Positions 1 to 7,716 of a stretch of DNA of 64,000 bases are shown piece by piece; positions within the stretch are counted from its first letter, which is position 1; every line of letters begins with the position of its first letter. This DNA is from Confluentibacter citreus (GTDB taxonomy: Bacteria; Bacteroidota; Bacteroidia; Flavobacteriales; Flavobacteriaceae). The notes below the pieces were generated by a model. The model was not told the DNA's origin and ran no database searches. It saw only the letters and a list, made by a program, of their open reading frames with translations. The position numbers and the translations under genes are program-made. Location: NCBI RefSeq assembly GCF_002807055.1, contig NZ_NIXN01000005.1, positions 62,001-126,000 of the forward strand, written 5' to 3'.

Positions 1-843
1 AAAAACTTTTTCATTTTTATCTGTCTTTTCGTATTTCGTTTTGCACTTTTTCTGTTTAACCCAAGAAATAGCGTTCATACTGTCACTGTAAATAATTTTA
101 AGTTCTTGCTGTTTTTTTTTGTAAAGTGCAAGTGCATGAACAATAGCCAAAAATTCTCCGATGTTGTTTGTTGCTTCGTCCAATTTTAATTCAAAAATTA
201 ATTTCTTAGTTTTGGTGTCAACTCCACGATATTCTGTAGGTCCCGGATTTCGGATTGTAGAAGCGTCAACGCAAATACTTTCAAGTATTGGTTTGTCATC
301 TACAATTTCTAATTCTTTATTTGCAGTTGTATTGTCTGTTTTTACGGCAAAAAGGTCTGTTTCGTTATTATTTTTTAGGTCGTTAGGAAGATTTTTCTTC
401 CCTGACATTGTTTTGCCTAACGTTTCTGCTTGTTGAAAGTCATTACTATGTTTAATGTCTCTTGAGTGTAGAAATGATATTGAATGAGAATTAGAAGTAA
501 GAATTTTGTCTAACTCTATCCAAAGATCAACATGTTTTTTCTTTTTAAAGCCATCTTTTTTCCATTTTTCTAACCAACCTTTTGTTAGTGTGTCAATAAC
601 ATATCCATTGCTTAAGTAAACTTTAATTTCGCTTTGTTCTTTTATTTTTTTAAGTCCTTCCGTAATTCCAACAATGTCCATTCGAGCATTTGTTGTGTTA
701 GAAAAACCACCCGAAAATTCTTCTAAACGTTTTCCGTTTACAGAAATTACAACACCGTAGCCACCATTTCCAACAGCTTCATCACTGTCAAGTCTTTCGG
801 AAAAGTGGCAAGAACCATAAACAAAAATTTTAACGTCTTTCAT
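1..843 (-). CDS. Two-domain RNase H-like protein, cut by window edge
   Basis: The frame is open from an ATG at 843 to base 1, giving 281 residues without the C-terminus. Two RNase HI-type domains are visible. The first (about residues 1-150) keeps the fold signature (FVYGSC, GGYGVVI, TTNARMD) but has Tyr9 where the first catalytic Asp should be, Asp56 for the catalytic Glu and no Asp in the third motif, so it is probably inactive and may bind nucleic acid. The second keeps the expected acids: Asp193 (VDAS), Glu230 (NIGEFLAI) and Asp254 (YSDS), within a NPGPTEYRGV context typical of Bacteroidota RNase H. The start lies 3 bp after the helicase stop, so the two genes are probably co-transcribed. 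Cleavage of RNA in RNA-DNA hybrids is inferred from the family. Confidence 0.85.
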   Translation of the reverse strand, partial: MKDVKIFVYGSCHFSERLDSDEAVGNGGYGVVISVNGKRLEEFSGGFSNTTNARMDIVGITEGLKKIKEQSEIKVYLSNGYVIDTLTKGWLEKWKKDGFKKKKHVDLWIELDKILTSNSHSISFLHSRDIKHSNDFQQAETLGKTMSGKKNLPNDLKNNNETDLFAVKTDNTTANKELEIVDDKPILESICVDASTIRNPGPTEYRGVDTKTKKLIFELKLDEATNNIGEFLAIVHALALYKKKQQELKIIYSDSMNAISWVKQKKCKTKYEKTDKNEKVF

Positions 844-846
844 TGA

Positions 847-3024
847 TTACTGTTCTTTCTCCACGTCTTCCTGTTCTGTTACTTTTTGTCCGCAATATGG
901 GCAAAATTTATGAAGTGTTTCTAATTGACTGAAGCAACTTTCGCAAATAATTACTTTGTCAACTATGGATTTTATTTTGTTTGTCGTTCTAACTGTATAT
1001 GCTGATGGAATTTCTTTTAAGAAACTTGATTCATTTCCCTTTTGTGTGATTAAAAACAATTTGTCTTTTGCTCTTGTAATGGCAACATAAAACAAACGTC
1101 TTTCTTCTTCCACTAACAAGTCGTGATTTGCTTTTTTTATCACTTGAAAAATTCTGTCTTCAAGCCAAATGTCTGGAAAACCGCCATTTCCTTCTGTCAA
1201 GCCGACAATAAAAACAATTTTTGCTTCAAGTCCTTTTGAAGCGTGGATTGTTTTGCCTTGAACACGAATGTTGTCGTTTTTGAATTTGTAGTAATATGGA
1301 GTAAACATTTTGCTACGTCTATATAAAAACAAAATTTCGTCATTGCTTACACCTTCGTCCAACAACTCTCTCACCTTGTCGAAGCAGAATTGCAAATTCT
1401 CGTCTTCGGTATTGCCTGAAAAAACAACAATTTTATGTTCTGATTTTTTTGATGCTTGAACGTCTTTGTCAACTTTGAATTTGTTGTGTTTGATAACTTC
1501 GTTACTTGCACCAACAATGTTTTGTGTACTGCGATAATTCAAATTTAGTTTGATTGTCTTTGAGTTTTCAAAGTGTTTTTCAAATTCTACGATGTAACTC
1601 ACATTTGAACCTCTGAAACCGTAAATGCTTTGCCAATCGTCTCCAACGCAAAAAAGTTTTGTATTATCTGTAAGCAACAATTTTATGAGTTCTACTTGTA
1701 AATTGTTTACGTCTTGAAACTCGTCAACTAAAATGTATTGAAATTTGTTTTTGTATTTGTTCGCAATGTCTTCGTGATTTTGAAATAATGAAGTGCTTCG
1801 TGAAATCAAATCGTTAAAGTCAAGATAAGATTTGTCTGTGCAGTAGTGGATATATTTTTTTACGATTGGAATTGCTAATTCGTAAAAACTGCGAACTCTT
1901 TCATGTTGGTCTTTTCTTGCATTTGATAAAACAGTTTCAGCGTTTATGTTTTCAACTTTTATCATATCTGTAATTCGCAAAATTTGCTTAACAAAATCTT
2001 TTACGTTTTCGTGATAGCCGTGAAATTCTTCTTTGAAATTTATAGAAATTGTTTTATGATAATCAGCTGGCAAACGATTTTTGACAATTTTGTCGAGTGT
2101 ATGATTGAACAACGCAGAGTCTTTTGTCATAGTTTCAAAAGTTTTCACTAACAAAAGATTTGCTTTTTTAAATTGTTCTTCTTTGTCTTTTGTTGAATAA
2201 CTCTTGTCACTGATGTGTTCAATGTAAAGATTTGCGTCAGGAATGTAAAAATCTGGATTAAACGAAAAATCTTTAACGTTTAATAAAGGTTCGTATTCAA
2301 ATTTGATACTATGACGATAAAACCAATCCGCAATAAATTGCTCTGATTTGGAACGAACTTTTGTTCCGTTAAGCGTTGTAAAATATTTTCCATCCTTCGG
2401 AATAAATCTTGGGTCTGCCTGCTTTAAATGAATTTTGTCAATTATGTAATCAAGAATGTAACGTTTGAGTTTTAATAGATATTCTGTGTCTTCACATTCT
2501 TCTATTAAAAGTTTGTGCATTACTTCAAATGCAGTTTCAGGAGCAATGGTTTTTGAGAGTTCATCATCTTCAACACGTTTTTCATCTCCGATGATTTTAA
2601 ACTTATTGTCAAATTCGTTTACACCATAGTTACGCAAAACGTTGTAACAAAAACTGTGAAATGTTTTTACTGTAAGCCCTTCAATCCAAGTATATTTCTT
2701 TTGTTGTAAAAATCTTTCTTTGTCTTTGTCTGCAAGACTTTTTCGTTTGTCAAAAAGTTGTTTTTCATATTCTCCACTTTCGTCTGCTGAAATGATAAGT
2801 CTGTCAAGCATTTCATTTGTCGCATTTTTGGTAAAAGTAATTGCGAGAATGCTTGAAGGACTTACGCGTTTTTCATTAATTAGGTAAATGAGTTTTTGTA
2901 AAAGCGTTTTTGTCTTGCCAGAGCCAGCGCCCGCAAGAACTAAAAGCCTATTATCTTCGCTGATAACAGCATCTTGTTGCTTGTCGTTTAATGCACTTAA
3001 ATTTGTCTTATTCGTTGTGGTCAC
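847..3024 (-). CDS. UvrD/Rep-family helicase with nuclease-like insert and zinc ribbon
   Basis: A 725-residue superfamily 1 DNA helicase. Visible motifs are Walker A AGAGSGKT (31-38), Ia (ITFTKNATNEM), Walker B VDEFQD (Asp434), III (GDDWQSIYGFRGS), IV (LNYRST), V (TIHASKGLEAKIVF) and VI (VAITRAKDK). Between the N-terminal helicase halves lies an insert with Glu228 (SKSEQ), Pro-Asp258 (NPDFYIP) and Glu269-His (YIEH), the pattern of a PD-(D/E)XK-like nuclease domain found in some UvrD/HelD relatives. Two CxxC pairs near the C-terminus (CESC, CPYC) look like a zinc ribbon. It precedes the RNase H gene in the same direction. The role is probably DNA repair, R-loop processing or defence, which cannot be decided from sequence. 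Frequent GAC codons differ from the genes at 11-20 kb and may point to transfer. Confidence 0.9.
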   Translation of the reverse strand: MTTTNKTNLSALNDKQQDAVISEDNRLLVLAGAGSGKTKTLLQKLIYLINEKRVSPSSILAITFTKNATNEMLDRLIISADESGEYEKQLFDKRKSLADKDKERFLQQKKYTWIEGLTVKTFHSFCYNVLRNYGVNEFDNKFKIIGDEKRVEDDELSKTIAPETAFEVMHKLLIEECEDTEYLLKLKRYILDYIIDKIHLKQADPRFIPKDGKYFTTLNGTKVRSKSEQFIADWFYRHSIKFEYEPLLNVKDFSFNPDFYIPDANLYIEHISDKSYSTKDKEEQFKKANLLLVKTFETMTKDSALFNHTLDKIVKNRLPADYHKTISINFKEEFHGYHENVKDFVKQILRITDMIKVENINAETVLSNARKDQHERVRSFYELAIPIVKKYIHYCTDKSYLDFNDLISRSTSLFQNHEDIANKYKNKFQYILVDEFQDVNNLQVELIKLLLTDNTKLFCVGDDWQSIYGFRGSNVSYIVEFEKHFENSKTIKLNLNYRSTQNIVGASNEVIKHNKFKVDKDVQASKKSEHKIVVFSGNTEDENLQFCFDKVRELLDEGVSNDEILFLYRRSKMFTPYYYKFKNDNIRVQGKTIHASKGLEAKIVFIVGLTEGNGGFPDIWLEDRIFQVIKKANHDLLVEEERRLFYVAITRAKDKLFLITQKGNESSFLKEIPSAYTVRTTNKIKSIVDKVIICESCFSQLETLHKFCPYCGQKVTEQEDVEKEQ

Positions 3025-3069
3025 ATTTTACTTTTTTTCATTGTAGCTAGGCAGTTCGTTTGCCTGAAC

Positions 3070-3127
3070 GCTAATATTTTAGATATGGATAGTTTCAACT
3101 ATCTAATCGATGGCTAAACGAATTTAG
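3070..3127. repeat. Short hairpin repeat, copy 1
   Basis: This ~55-bp element starts GCTAAT, has an inner stem TTAGATA/TATCTAA, and ends GCTAAACGAATTTAG followed by TTTTTTTCTGACAAA. Similar elements lie at 6708-6765 and 7555-7615, each just upstream of a leftward gene. From GCTAA to TAAAC it is 50 bp, exactly as in copy 2. Confidence 0.6.
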
Positions 3128-3259
3128 AATTTTTTTCTGACAAATAAAACTTCAATTTAAAAAATTAAAAACAAAACTATTATTAAGAAAGACCAAAAAG
3201 TAACCACGAATACACCAATATTTTTTATTCGTGCATTTGTGGCAAAAAAAATCATTCAA

Positions 3260-3700
3260 TTATTCAATCTCTTGGTGCGTGCTTACCGCAATACGGTTCC
3301 AAGCATTAATAGTGGCAATCACCATAATAATCTGTGCGATTTGGGTTTCGGTAAAAAGTTCAGCCGCTTTTTGGTAGGTGTCCTTGCTTAAACCATGTTG
3401 ATAAATCAACGTGATTTCTTCGGTCATCGCCAATACCGTTTGTTCTTCTTCAGTAAAGAATTTGGTGGCTTCTTTCCATGCGCTTGCCAAAAAGATACGT
3501 TGGTTGGTTTCTCCGCCTTTTATGGCATCATTGGTATGCATATCAATACAATAGGCGCAATTATTGATTTGCGAGGCACGGATTTTAATAAGTTCCTTTA
3601 AGGTTTTTGGGATGTCTATTTTTGCTAAATAGCCTTCCAAGGCATACATGGCTTTATATGCTTGTGGCTCTACTTGATTGATGTTGATACGTTTTTCCAT
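3260..3700 (-). CDS. Carboxymuconolactone decarboxylase/AhpD-family protein
   Basis: A 146-residue protein with the AhpD-like redox motif CAYCIDMH (Cys48, Cys51, His55), i.e. CxxCxxxH. Members act as peroxidase-like or thiol-disulfide enzymes, and many short members have no known substrate. The length matches single-domain AhpD-like proteins. The Crp-type regulator gene lies 66 bp upstream on the same strand, so that regulator may control this gene, although no operator was identified. The exact reaction is not known from sequence. Confidence 0.88.
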   Translation of the reverse strand: MEKRININQVEPQAYKAMYALEGYLAKIDIPKTLKELIKIRASQINNCAYCIDMHTNDAIKGGETNQRIFLASAWKEATKFFTEEEQTVLAMTEEITLIYQHGLSKDTYQKAAELFTETQIAQIIMVIATINAWNRIAVSTHQEIE

Positions 3701-3766
3701 TGTTTTGTTCTTTTAATTTAACAATACAAAGTTGGAAAACAGCCAACGGGAAAAACTTAAACTGGT

Positions 3767-4342
3767 TTAAGAAATACCTTTTTTCCGGATTTCACTTAAA
3801 TATTCGGGCGTGAAATTTAAATAGGAAGCTATGAGATATTGAGGCACGCGCTGTAGAAATTCTGGCTGTGCTTTTAGGAAATGATAATAGAGTTCTTCCC
3901 TAGAAAAACCATAAAGAAATTTAATGCGCATTTGAGCAGCCGCATAGGCTTTTTGATAAATACAACGGAAGTATTTTTCCATAATGGGATGCATTTCCAG
4001 AAGTTTTTCATAAGCCGTTTTATCAATATACAACAGTTCGGTGTTTTCAACCGCTTGAATATAAAATTCTGTAGTGGATTGGTTTATGAATGAGAATGTT
4101 TCGGTCATCCACCAATTTTCTATGGCAAATTCGGTGGTTTGTTCGGTGCCTTTGTCATTGATGAAAAATTTACGGAGAATGCCATTCAACACAAAGACTT
4201 TGGATTTACAAACCTGTCCTGCTTCCAGAATATTCTCTTTTTTAAATATGGTTTTAAATTGAAAATAGGAGAGAATAGCTTCAAATTCTTCGTCACTTAC
4301 AGCTGTGAATTTATTAATATGTGCTTTAAAAATATAAGACAT
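3767..4342 (-). CDS. Crp/Fnr-family transcriptional regulator
   Basis: A 191-residue protein of the Bacteroidota Crp-like type. An N-terminal cyclic-nucleotide-binding-like beta barrel (about residues 20-115, ILEAGQVCKSKVFVLNGILRKF) is followed by a C-terminal helix-turn-helix ending LNFTPEYLSEIRKKG. These regulators often lack the residues needed to bind cAMP, so the ligand is unknown. The first 47 codons are duplicated as a broken copy at 6792-6932. Because of this, the usual upstream region of the gene is replaced by the reductase-like gene, which ends only 16 bp away. It may therefore be read from the promoter of the upstream acetyltransferase and reductase genes. Confidence 0.88.
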   Translation of the reverse strand: MSYIFKAHINKFTAVSDEEFEAILSYFQFKTIFKKENILEAGQVCKSKVFVLNGILRKFFINDKGTEQTTEFAIENWWMTETFSFINQSTTEFYIQAVENTELLYIDKTAYEKLLEMHPIMEKYFRCIYQKAYAAAQMRIKFLYGFSREELYYHFLKAQPEFLQRVPQYLIASYLNFTPEYLSEIRKKGIS

Positions 4343-4358
4343 TTTTGGAGTTCTTGTA
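4203..4358. repeat. Direct repeat (5' end of the Crp-type gene), copy 1
   Basis: The first ~140 bases of the Crp-type gene plus ~15 bases before its start recur in diverged form at 6793-6949 in the same orientation. The two copies bracket 2.4 kb holding four genes. Confidence 0.75.
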
Positions 4359-4952
4359 TTATGCTTCTATAATGTTAGTAGAAGGCTTATCTATATTTAT
4401 AGCTGCATAGGTCAGCAAAATAACTCCCGACTTTGATGGTTTTGTGTCAATCAATTTTAACCCGATTCTTTTTTTGATATCTTTAAAAAGAGGTATGCCC
4501 TCTCCTATAATGACAGGATGAACGGCAAGCCTATATATATCTACCAAACCTAAATTCATTATTGAGGTAATCAGTTTTCCTCCACCATAAAGCCATATAT
4601 CTCCATCAACTTTCTGTTTTATATCCAATATATTCTTTTTTATATTTGAATTAATATATATAGCATTACTGTCGCCGTTTTTCTTTGATTTTGAGAAAAC
4701 ATACTTTTTTTTGCTATGCAACAACTTATAAGATTCTTTGAGTTTAGGACTTGCCTCTTCGTAAGGTTGATAATTTCCCCAAAGATCATAACTTACCCTT
4801 CCATAAAAAATAGCATCTATTCCTTCTAATATTTCATTAAGAATATCTCCAAAATCCTTTCCTTCCTCTTTGACAAGCCAATCGATTTCTCCATTGGGGC
4901 CTGAAATATAACCGTCTAAAGTTACTGCTACATCTAATATTATTTTTCCCAT
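4359..4952 (-). CDS. Dihydrofolate reductase/RibD C-terminal-family protein
   Basis: A 197-residue protein with the RibD-C/DHFR-like fold: N-terminal KIILDVAVTLDGYISGPNGEIDW, a central IFYGRVSYDLWGNYQ and a nucleotide-binding WLYGGGKLITSIMNLGLVD. Such proteins are stand-alone NADPH-dependent reductases, but most are not true folate reductases and their substrates are unknown. It starts 1 bp after the stop of the upstream acetyltransferase gene and ends 16 bp before the Crp-type gene, so the three are probably one transcript. It lies inside the segment bounded by the two copies of the Crp gene start. Confidence 0.85.
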   Translation of the reverse strand: MGKIILDVAVTLDGYISGPNGEIDWLVKEEGKDFGDILNEILEGIDAIFYGRVSYDLWGNYQPYEEASPKLKESYKLLHSKKKYVFSKSKKNGDSNAIYINSNIKKNILDIKQKVDGDIWLYGGGKLITSIMNLGLVDIYRLAVHPVIIGEGIPLFKDIKKRIGLKLIDTKPSKSGVILLTYAAINIDKPSTNIIEA

Positions 4953-4953
4953 T

Positions 4954-5433
4954 TTACTTATTGTTTGATTTCCAGATGACTTTAATTCCGTTGATATTTT
5001 TTTTTTTCAATTGAATGTCTTTATGTATTTCAAATCGGTTTTTGTAATAAAATCCAATTGGTGATTTGTAGTTTTTGCCATTTAGTTTGGGTTCGTTGTC
5101 ATTGTCTATAACCCAACCATTTAATTCTGAATTTCGCTCTTTCGCTAAATTTAAGAATTTCGAACCCCATCCCAGACCTTGAAGACTGGCATCTAAAAGC
5201 ATAGCAAAGCATTGTTCATAATCGCGGACGAAATAAATAAGCCACCCTTTTAAATTTCCAGTTTCATCTAAAAGCAATATATGATGCTTATTAGAAAGAG
5301 AATTAAGATATTTATCGAATTCAGCTACATTATTGTGATTTAACGCCCTTGGATATTCGCTGTTCCAAAGTTTAATTATTTCAAGTTTTTGTTTCTCGCT
5401 TAAGTTTTGAGTTTCCAAAAATTCCATTTTCAT
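4954..5433 (-). CDS. GNAT-like N-acetyltransferase
   Basis: A 159-residue protein with a GNAT-like layout: a long N-terminal helical part, a strand pair (HILLLDETGNLKGWLIYF), the acetyl-CoA region around DASLQGLGWGSKFLNLAKE and a late GFYYKNRFEIH motif resembling the usual GFY..GF ending. The classic R/QxxGxG/A signature is weak (LQGLGWG), so the family call is fair rather than strong. The substrate is unknown. The reductase-like gene follows after 1 bp. Confidence 0.7.
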   Translation of the reverse strand: MKMEFLETQNLSEKQKLEIIKLWNSEYPRALNHNNVAEFDKYLNSLSNKHHILLLDETGNLKGWLIYFVRDYEQCFAMLLDASLQGLGWGSKFLNLAKERNSELNGWVIDNDNEPKLNGKNYKSPIGFYYKNRFEIHKDIQLKKKNINGIKVIWKSNNK

Positions 5434-5561
5434 TCAGATGTTTTGTAGAAGCTAGATTTTTTTTTGAACCAACATTTAAAGATTTAAAAGCATGAGTGAA
5501 TTTAATATGTCTCATATTCACATTTGTACTTTGTAATTAAACATTTCAAAATTCGCTAGTT

Positions 5562-5590
5562 CACAACGTATATTTAAACCTTTTGTTGTG
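5562..5590. repeat. Inverted repeat CACAAC/GTTGTG after the acetyltransferase gene
   Basis: Six-base arms CACAAC (5562-5567) and GTTGTG (5585-5590) are separated by 17 bases. The position is just beyond the stop of the gene at 5611-6009. The layout resembles the repeat at 7016-7039. It could be a weak terminator or a boundary element. Confidence 0.35.
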
Positions 5591-5610
5591 GATTTTTGTC
5601 ATTTTTTTTG

Positions 5611-6009
5611 TCATTTTTTTCGTTTAATTATAAATCCATTTTCTATCCTTTCAAAACCTATTCTAGGATAATAATCCATTGCTGTTGGTGCAGAAAGTAA
5701 TATGAGCGTCGTTTGCTCGCCAATTTTATCTATAGTTAATTCTATAAGTTTTTTACCTATTCCGCGTTTTTGATAATCTTTTCTAACAGCTAAATCAGAT
5801 AAATAGCAGCAATAACAAAAGTCAGTTAATGAACGAGAAATACCTATTAATTTGTCATTGTCCCAAGCGGTGACTACAAGGTTTGAATTAGAATACATTT
5901 TTTCTATACGTTCCTTATCTGAAGTAGGTCTGTTAATACCTGAATTGTTGTAAACCTCAATTATGTTATTAATGTCTGGGATGATATCACTTTTAAAAAT
6001 TATATTCAT
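5611..6009 (-). CDS. GNAT-family N-acetyltransferase
   Basis: A 132-residue acetyltransferase with a clear GNAT core: strands around VVTAWDNDKLIGISRSL, then YLSDLAVRKDYQKRGIGKKLIELT, which contains the acetyl-CoA-binding Q/RxxGxG/A motif (QKRGIG), and a final AMDYYPRIGFERIENGFII. The compact size matches single-domain GNATs that acetylate small molecules or protein N-termini. The substrate is unknown. It stands alone, 85 bp from DUF6273 and 177 bp from the next acetyltransferase gene, as in a cassette-like accessory region. Confidence 0.9.
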   Translation of the reverse strand: MNIIFKSDIIPDINNIIEVYNNSGINRPTSDKERIEKMYSNSNLVVTAWDNDKLIGISRSLTDFCYCCYLSDLAVRKDYQKRGIGKKLIELTIDKIGEQTTLILLSAPTAMDYYPRIGFERIENGFIIKRKK

Positions 6010-6094
6010 TTTGCTGTTATTTGATGAAATATCAGTTTTTTTAACCTCCGATCAGGTAGCGATTTTATAATTAAGCTTCCAATAAACTAAATGT

Positions 6095-6682
6095 TTAATT
6101 TTTAATATCTTTCAAATTCAGCCATAATGCCGGACGAATACCACCACTGTCTTTTGGTTTGCCGTAAATACCATTTCCACGAATATATACATTGCCATTA
6201 GAATTTACACTTGCAGATGTTCGTCCATAGTATCCAGGTGAACGAAGTCGCCACCAATGGTAAATATTATTATACTTTGCTTTTCGATTTAGGTCATTTT
6301 CGTCTGAAATTAACCATTTCTGCTTGCCTTTAATTTTCAGATTCTCAATACTGTCACCAAAATATTCGCATACTTCTCTAAGACTAAGTAAAAATATTTT
6401 GTCTGCTGTATTTGCGCCTCCTTTTGTTTTAAACCATTGGTTGTCTAAATTACTGTTTTCAACAGATAATATTTTTTCTTTTTCTTCTAGATTAAATGTG
6501 TTGAAAAATTCATTATTCAAGTATCGTCTCAATTCGCATTCCTCCCAAGTTATGTCAATAAACTCTTTATGATACCATTGTAATTCAATTATATCTTTGG
6601 TTATAATCAATATCCTGTCATCTTTAATGTCAAGCACCTGCCAAATGTGGTTACCGAAATTTAATATATCGTGTCTTTTCAT
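6095..6682 (-). CDS. DUF6273-type protein
   Basis: A 195-residue protein ending in the DUF6273 signature: YHWWRLRSPGYYGRTSASVN, then NVYIRGNGI and SGGIRPALWLNL. The N-terminal half has GNHIWQVLDIKDDRILIITKDII and the repeated Trp/Glu pattern of the same family (ITWEECELRRYLNNEFF). This domain recurs in accessory and surface proteins of many bacteria and has no established biochemical role. No signal peptide is visible, so it is probably cytoplasmic. A short hairpin repeat lies 26 bp upstream of its start. Confidence 0.8.
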   Translation of the reverse strand: MKRHDILNFGNHIWQVLDIKDDRILIITKDIIELQWYHKEFIDITWEECELRRYLNNEFFNTFNLEEKEKILSVENSNLDNQWFKTKGGANTADKIFLLSLREVCEYFGDSIENLKIKGKQKWLISDENDLNRKAKYNNIYHWWRLRSPGYYGRTSASVNSNGNVYIRGNGIYGKPKDSGGIRPALWLNLKDIKN

Positions 6683-6707
6683 TAATTGTCGTCTTTATTT
6701 AATGACC

Positions 6708-6765
6708 GCTAACCATTAAGATTTGAATAAGTTTAACTTAATATTGATTAGTTAAACGAATTTAG
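6708..6765. repeat. Short hairpin repeat, copy 2
   Basis: It starts GCTAAC and ends GTTAAACGAATTTAG, with inner arms TTAAG/CTTAA. It matches the 3070 element in length and in its last 15 bases apart from one base. The broken Crp reading frame ends 9 bp to its right. Confidence 0.6.
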
Positions 6766-6773
6766 CAGTTTTT

Positions 6774-6932
6774 CTAAAAAACCAAAAAATTAGATTTACA
6801 AACCTGTCCTGCTTCCAGAAGATTGTCTTTTTTTGATATGGTTTTAAAATGGAAATAGGATAGAATAGCTTCAAACTCTTCGTCACTTACGTTGGCGAAT
6901 TTATTAATATGTGCTTTAAAAATATCGGACAT
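6774..6932 (-). pseudogene. Truncated Crp-type gene, N-terminal 47 codons
   Basis: Translation from the ATG at 6932 gives MSDIFKAHINKFANVSDEEF and so on for 47 codons, of which about 40 are identical to the start of the regulator encoded at 3767-4342. It then diverges and meets TAG at 6774-6776. No DNA-binding part remains. The frame is free of stops within the homologous stretch, so loss is by truncation and not by scattered mutation. A pair of operator-like palindromes lies just upstream of its start. Confidence 0.8.
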
Positions 6933-6946
6933 GTTTTAGAGTTTTT

Positions 6947-6996
6947 GTAAACTTATAAGTATACAAATTATATAAAAAGTAAACATATAAGTTTAC
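6947..6996 (-). promoter_or_regulatory. Paired palindromic operator, duplicate of the mobA operator
   Basis: The palindromes GTAAACTTATAAGTATAC (6947-6964) and GTAAACATATAAGTTTAC (6979-6996) are separated by an AT-rich 14-mer. The second is identical to the site at 8833-8850, the first is close to the site at 8801-8818, and the 32-bp period is the same. Here the pair precedes only the truncated Crp frame. Confidence 0.6.
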
Positions 6997-7015
6997 AAAA
7001 AACAAATCAAAATCT

Positions 7016-7039
7016 CTAACATTGGGTTTCAACTGTTAG
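7016..7039. repeat. Inverted repeat CTAACA/TGTTAG
   Basis: Perfect six-base arms CTAACA (7016-7021) and TGTTAG (7034-7039) flank a 12-base spacer. It lies just after the stop of the lipoprotein gene at 7064. The flanking GTTAGC at 7035 is the complement of GCTAAC at 7555, on the far side of that gene. Confidence 0.4.
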
Positions 7040-7063
7040 CGTATTGTTTAGTTTTAGCAACTT

Positions 7064-7507
7064 CTAGAATAAAACGATGGGGAGTTGGTATTGACGACTA
7101 CCGTCTTTTGCGCTAATCTCAAATAAAATTAGAGTTAAAGTCGAGTTTTCCCTATTCTTTGCGACATCCAATGTGAAATCAAATTTACCCCATTCTGGTG
7201 CGCCGGCGTCAGTCATCTCATAGCCTTTTTTCAATTCATCGTGACCGTCTTCAACAGTCCAATTGAAACTTGCTTCAAAAATTTGTCCTTCTCCTTTAAT
7301 TCTAAATTTATCATTATTTACTTTCTCTACTGTCACATTTCTAAAACGCTCGTTAGAATATTTCTTTACAGTTGTGTTTGATGGAGCTGCCTTTTTCAGT
7401 TGAACAGTATCGCTCGTTTTGATAATTTCCTGGGCTTCTCTAGTAGTTTTATCCTTTTTATTACAGGCAGTAAATAATATAATTAATAACAAGATTATCC
7501 GTTTCAT
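7064..7507 (-). CDS. Small lipoprotein of unknown function
   Basis: A 147-residue protein with a lipoprotein signal, MKRIILLLIILFTACNKKDK, with Cys15 as the lipid-modified residue. The acidic or polar residues after the cysteine do not settle which membrane it reaches. The rest is a low-complexity linker and a beta-rich domain (NVTVEKVNNDKFRIKGEGQIFEASFNWTVEDGHDELKKGY, then ENSTLTLILFEISAKDG), which resembles a Gmad2-like/immunoglobulin-like fold; that assignment is tentative. It stands alone between two inverted-repeat elements whose outer GTTAGC/GCTAAC ends are complementary. Confidence 0.75.
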   Translation of the reverse strand: MKRIILLLIILFTACNKKDKTTREAQEIIKTSDTVQLKKAAPSNTTVKKYSNERFRNVTVEKVNNDKFRIKGEGQIFEASFNWTVEDGHDELKKGYEMTDAGAPEWGKFDFTLDVAKNRENSTLTLILFEISAKDGSRQYQLPIVLF

Positions 7508-7554
7508 ATCGAGTTCTTTGTTTCCTTTTTAGGCAATAGTTTTTTCAAATGACA

Positions 7555-7615
7555 GCTAACTTTAATGATATGAAATCGTTTTAATGTTTTGATATCAGAC
7601 GTTAAACGAAGTTAT
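7555..7615. repeat. Short hairpin repeat, copy 3
   Basis: It starts GCTAAC, has an imperfect inner stem around GATATGAAA and TTTTGATATC, and ends GTTAAACGAAGTTA followed by TTTTTTTCTGACAAA as in copy 1. GCTAAC-to-TAAAC spacing is 53 bp, against 50 in the other two copies. Confidence 0.6.
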
Positions 7616-7716
7616 ATTTTTTTCTGACAAAGTCAAACAAAAAAATAATCATAAAACCAACAACCCATGTTCCCGTAAAACACTCATCGGTTTTCTATAT
7701 AGTGAAGCATAATTTT

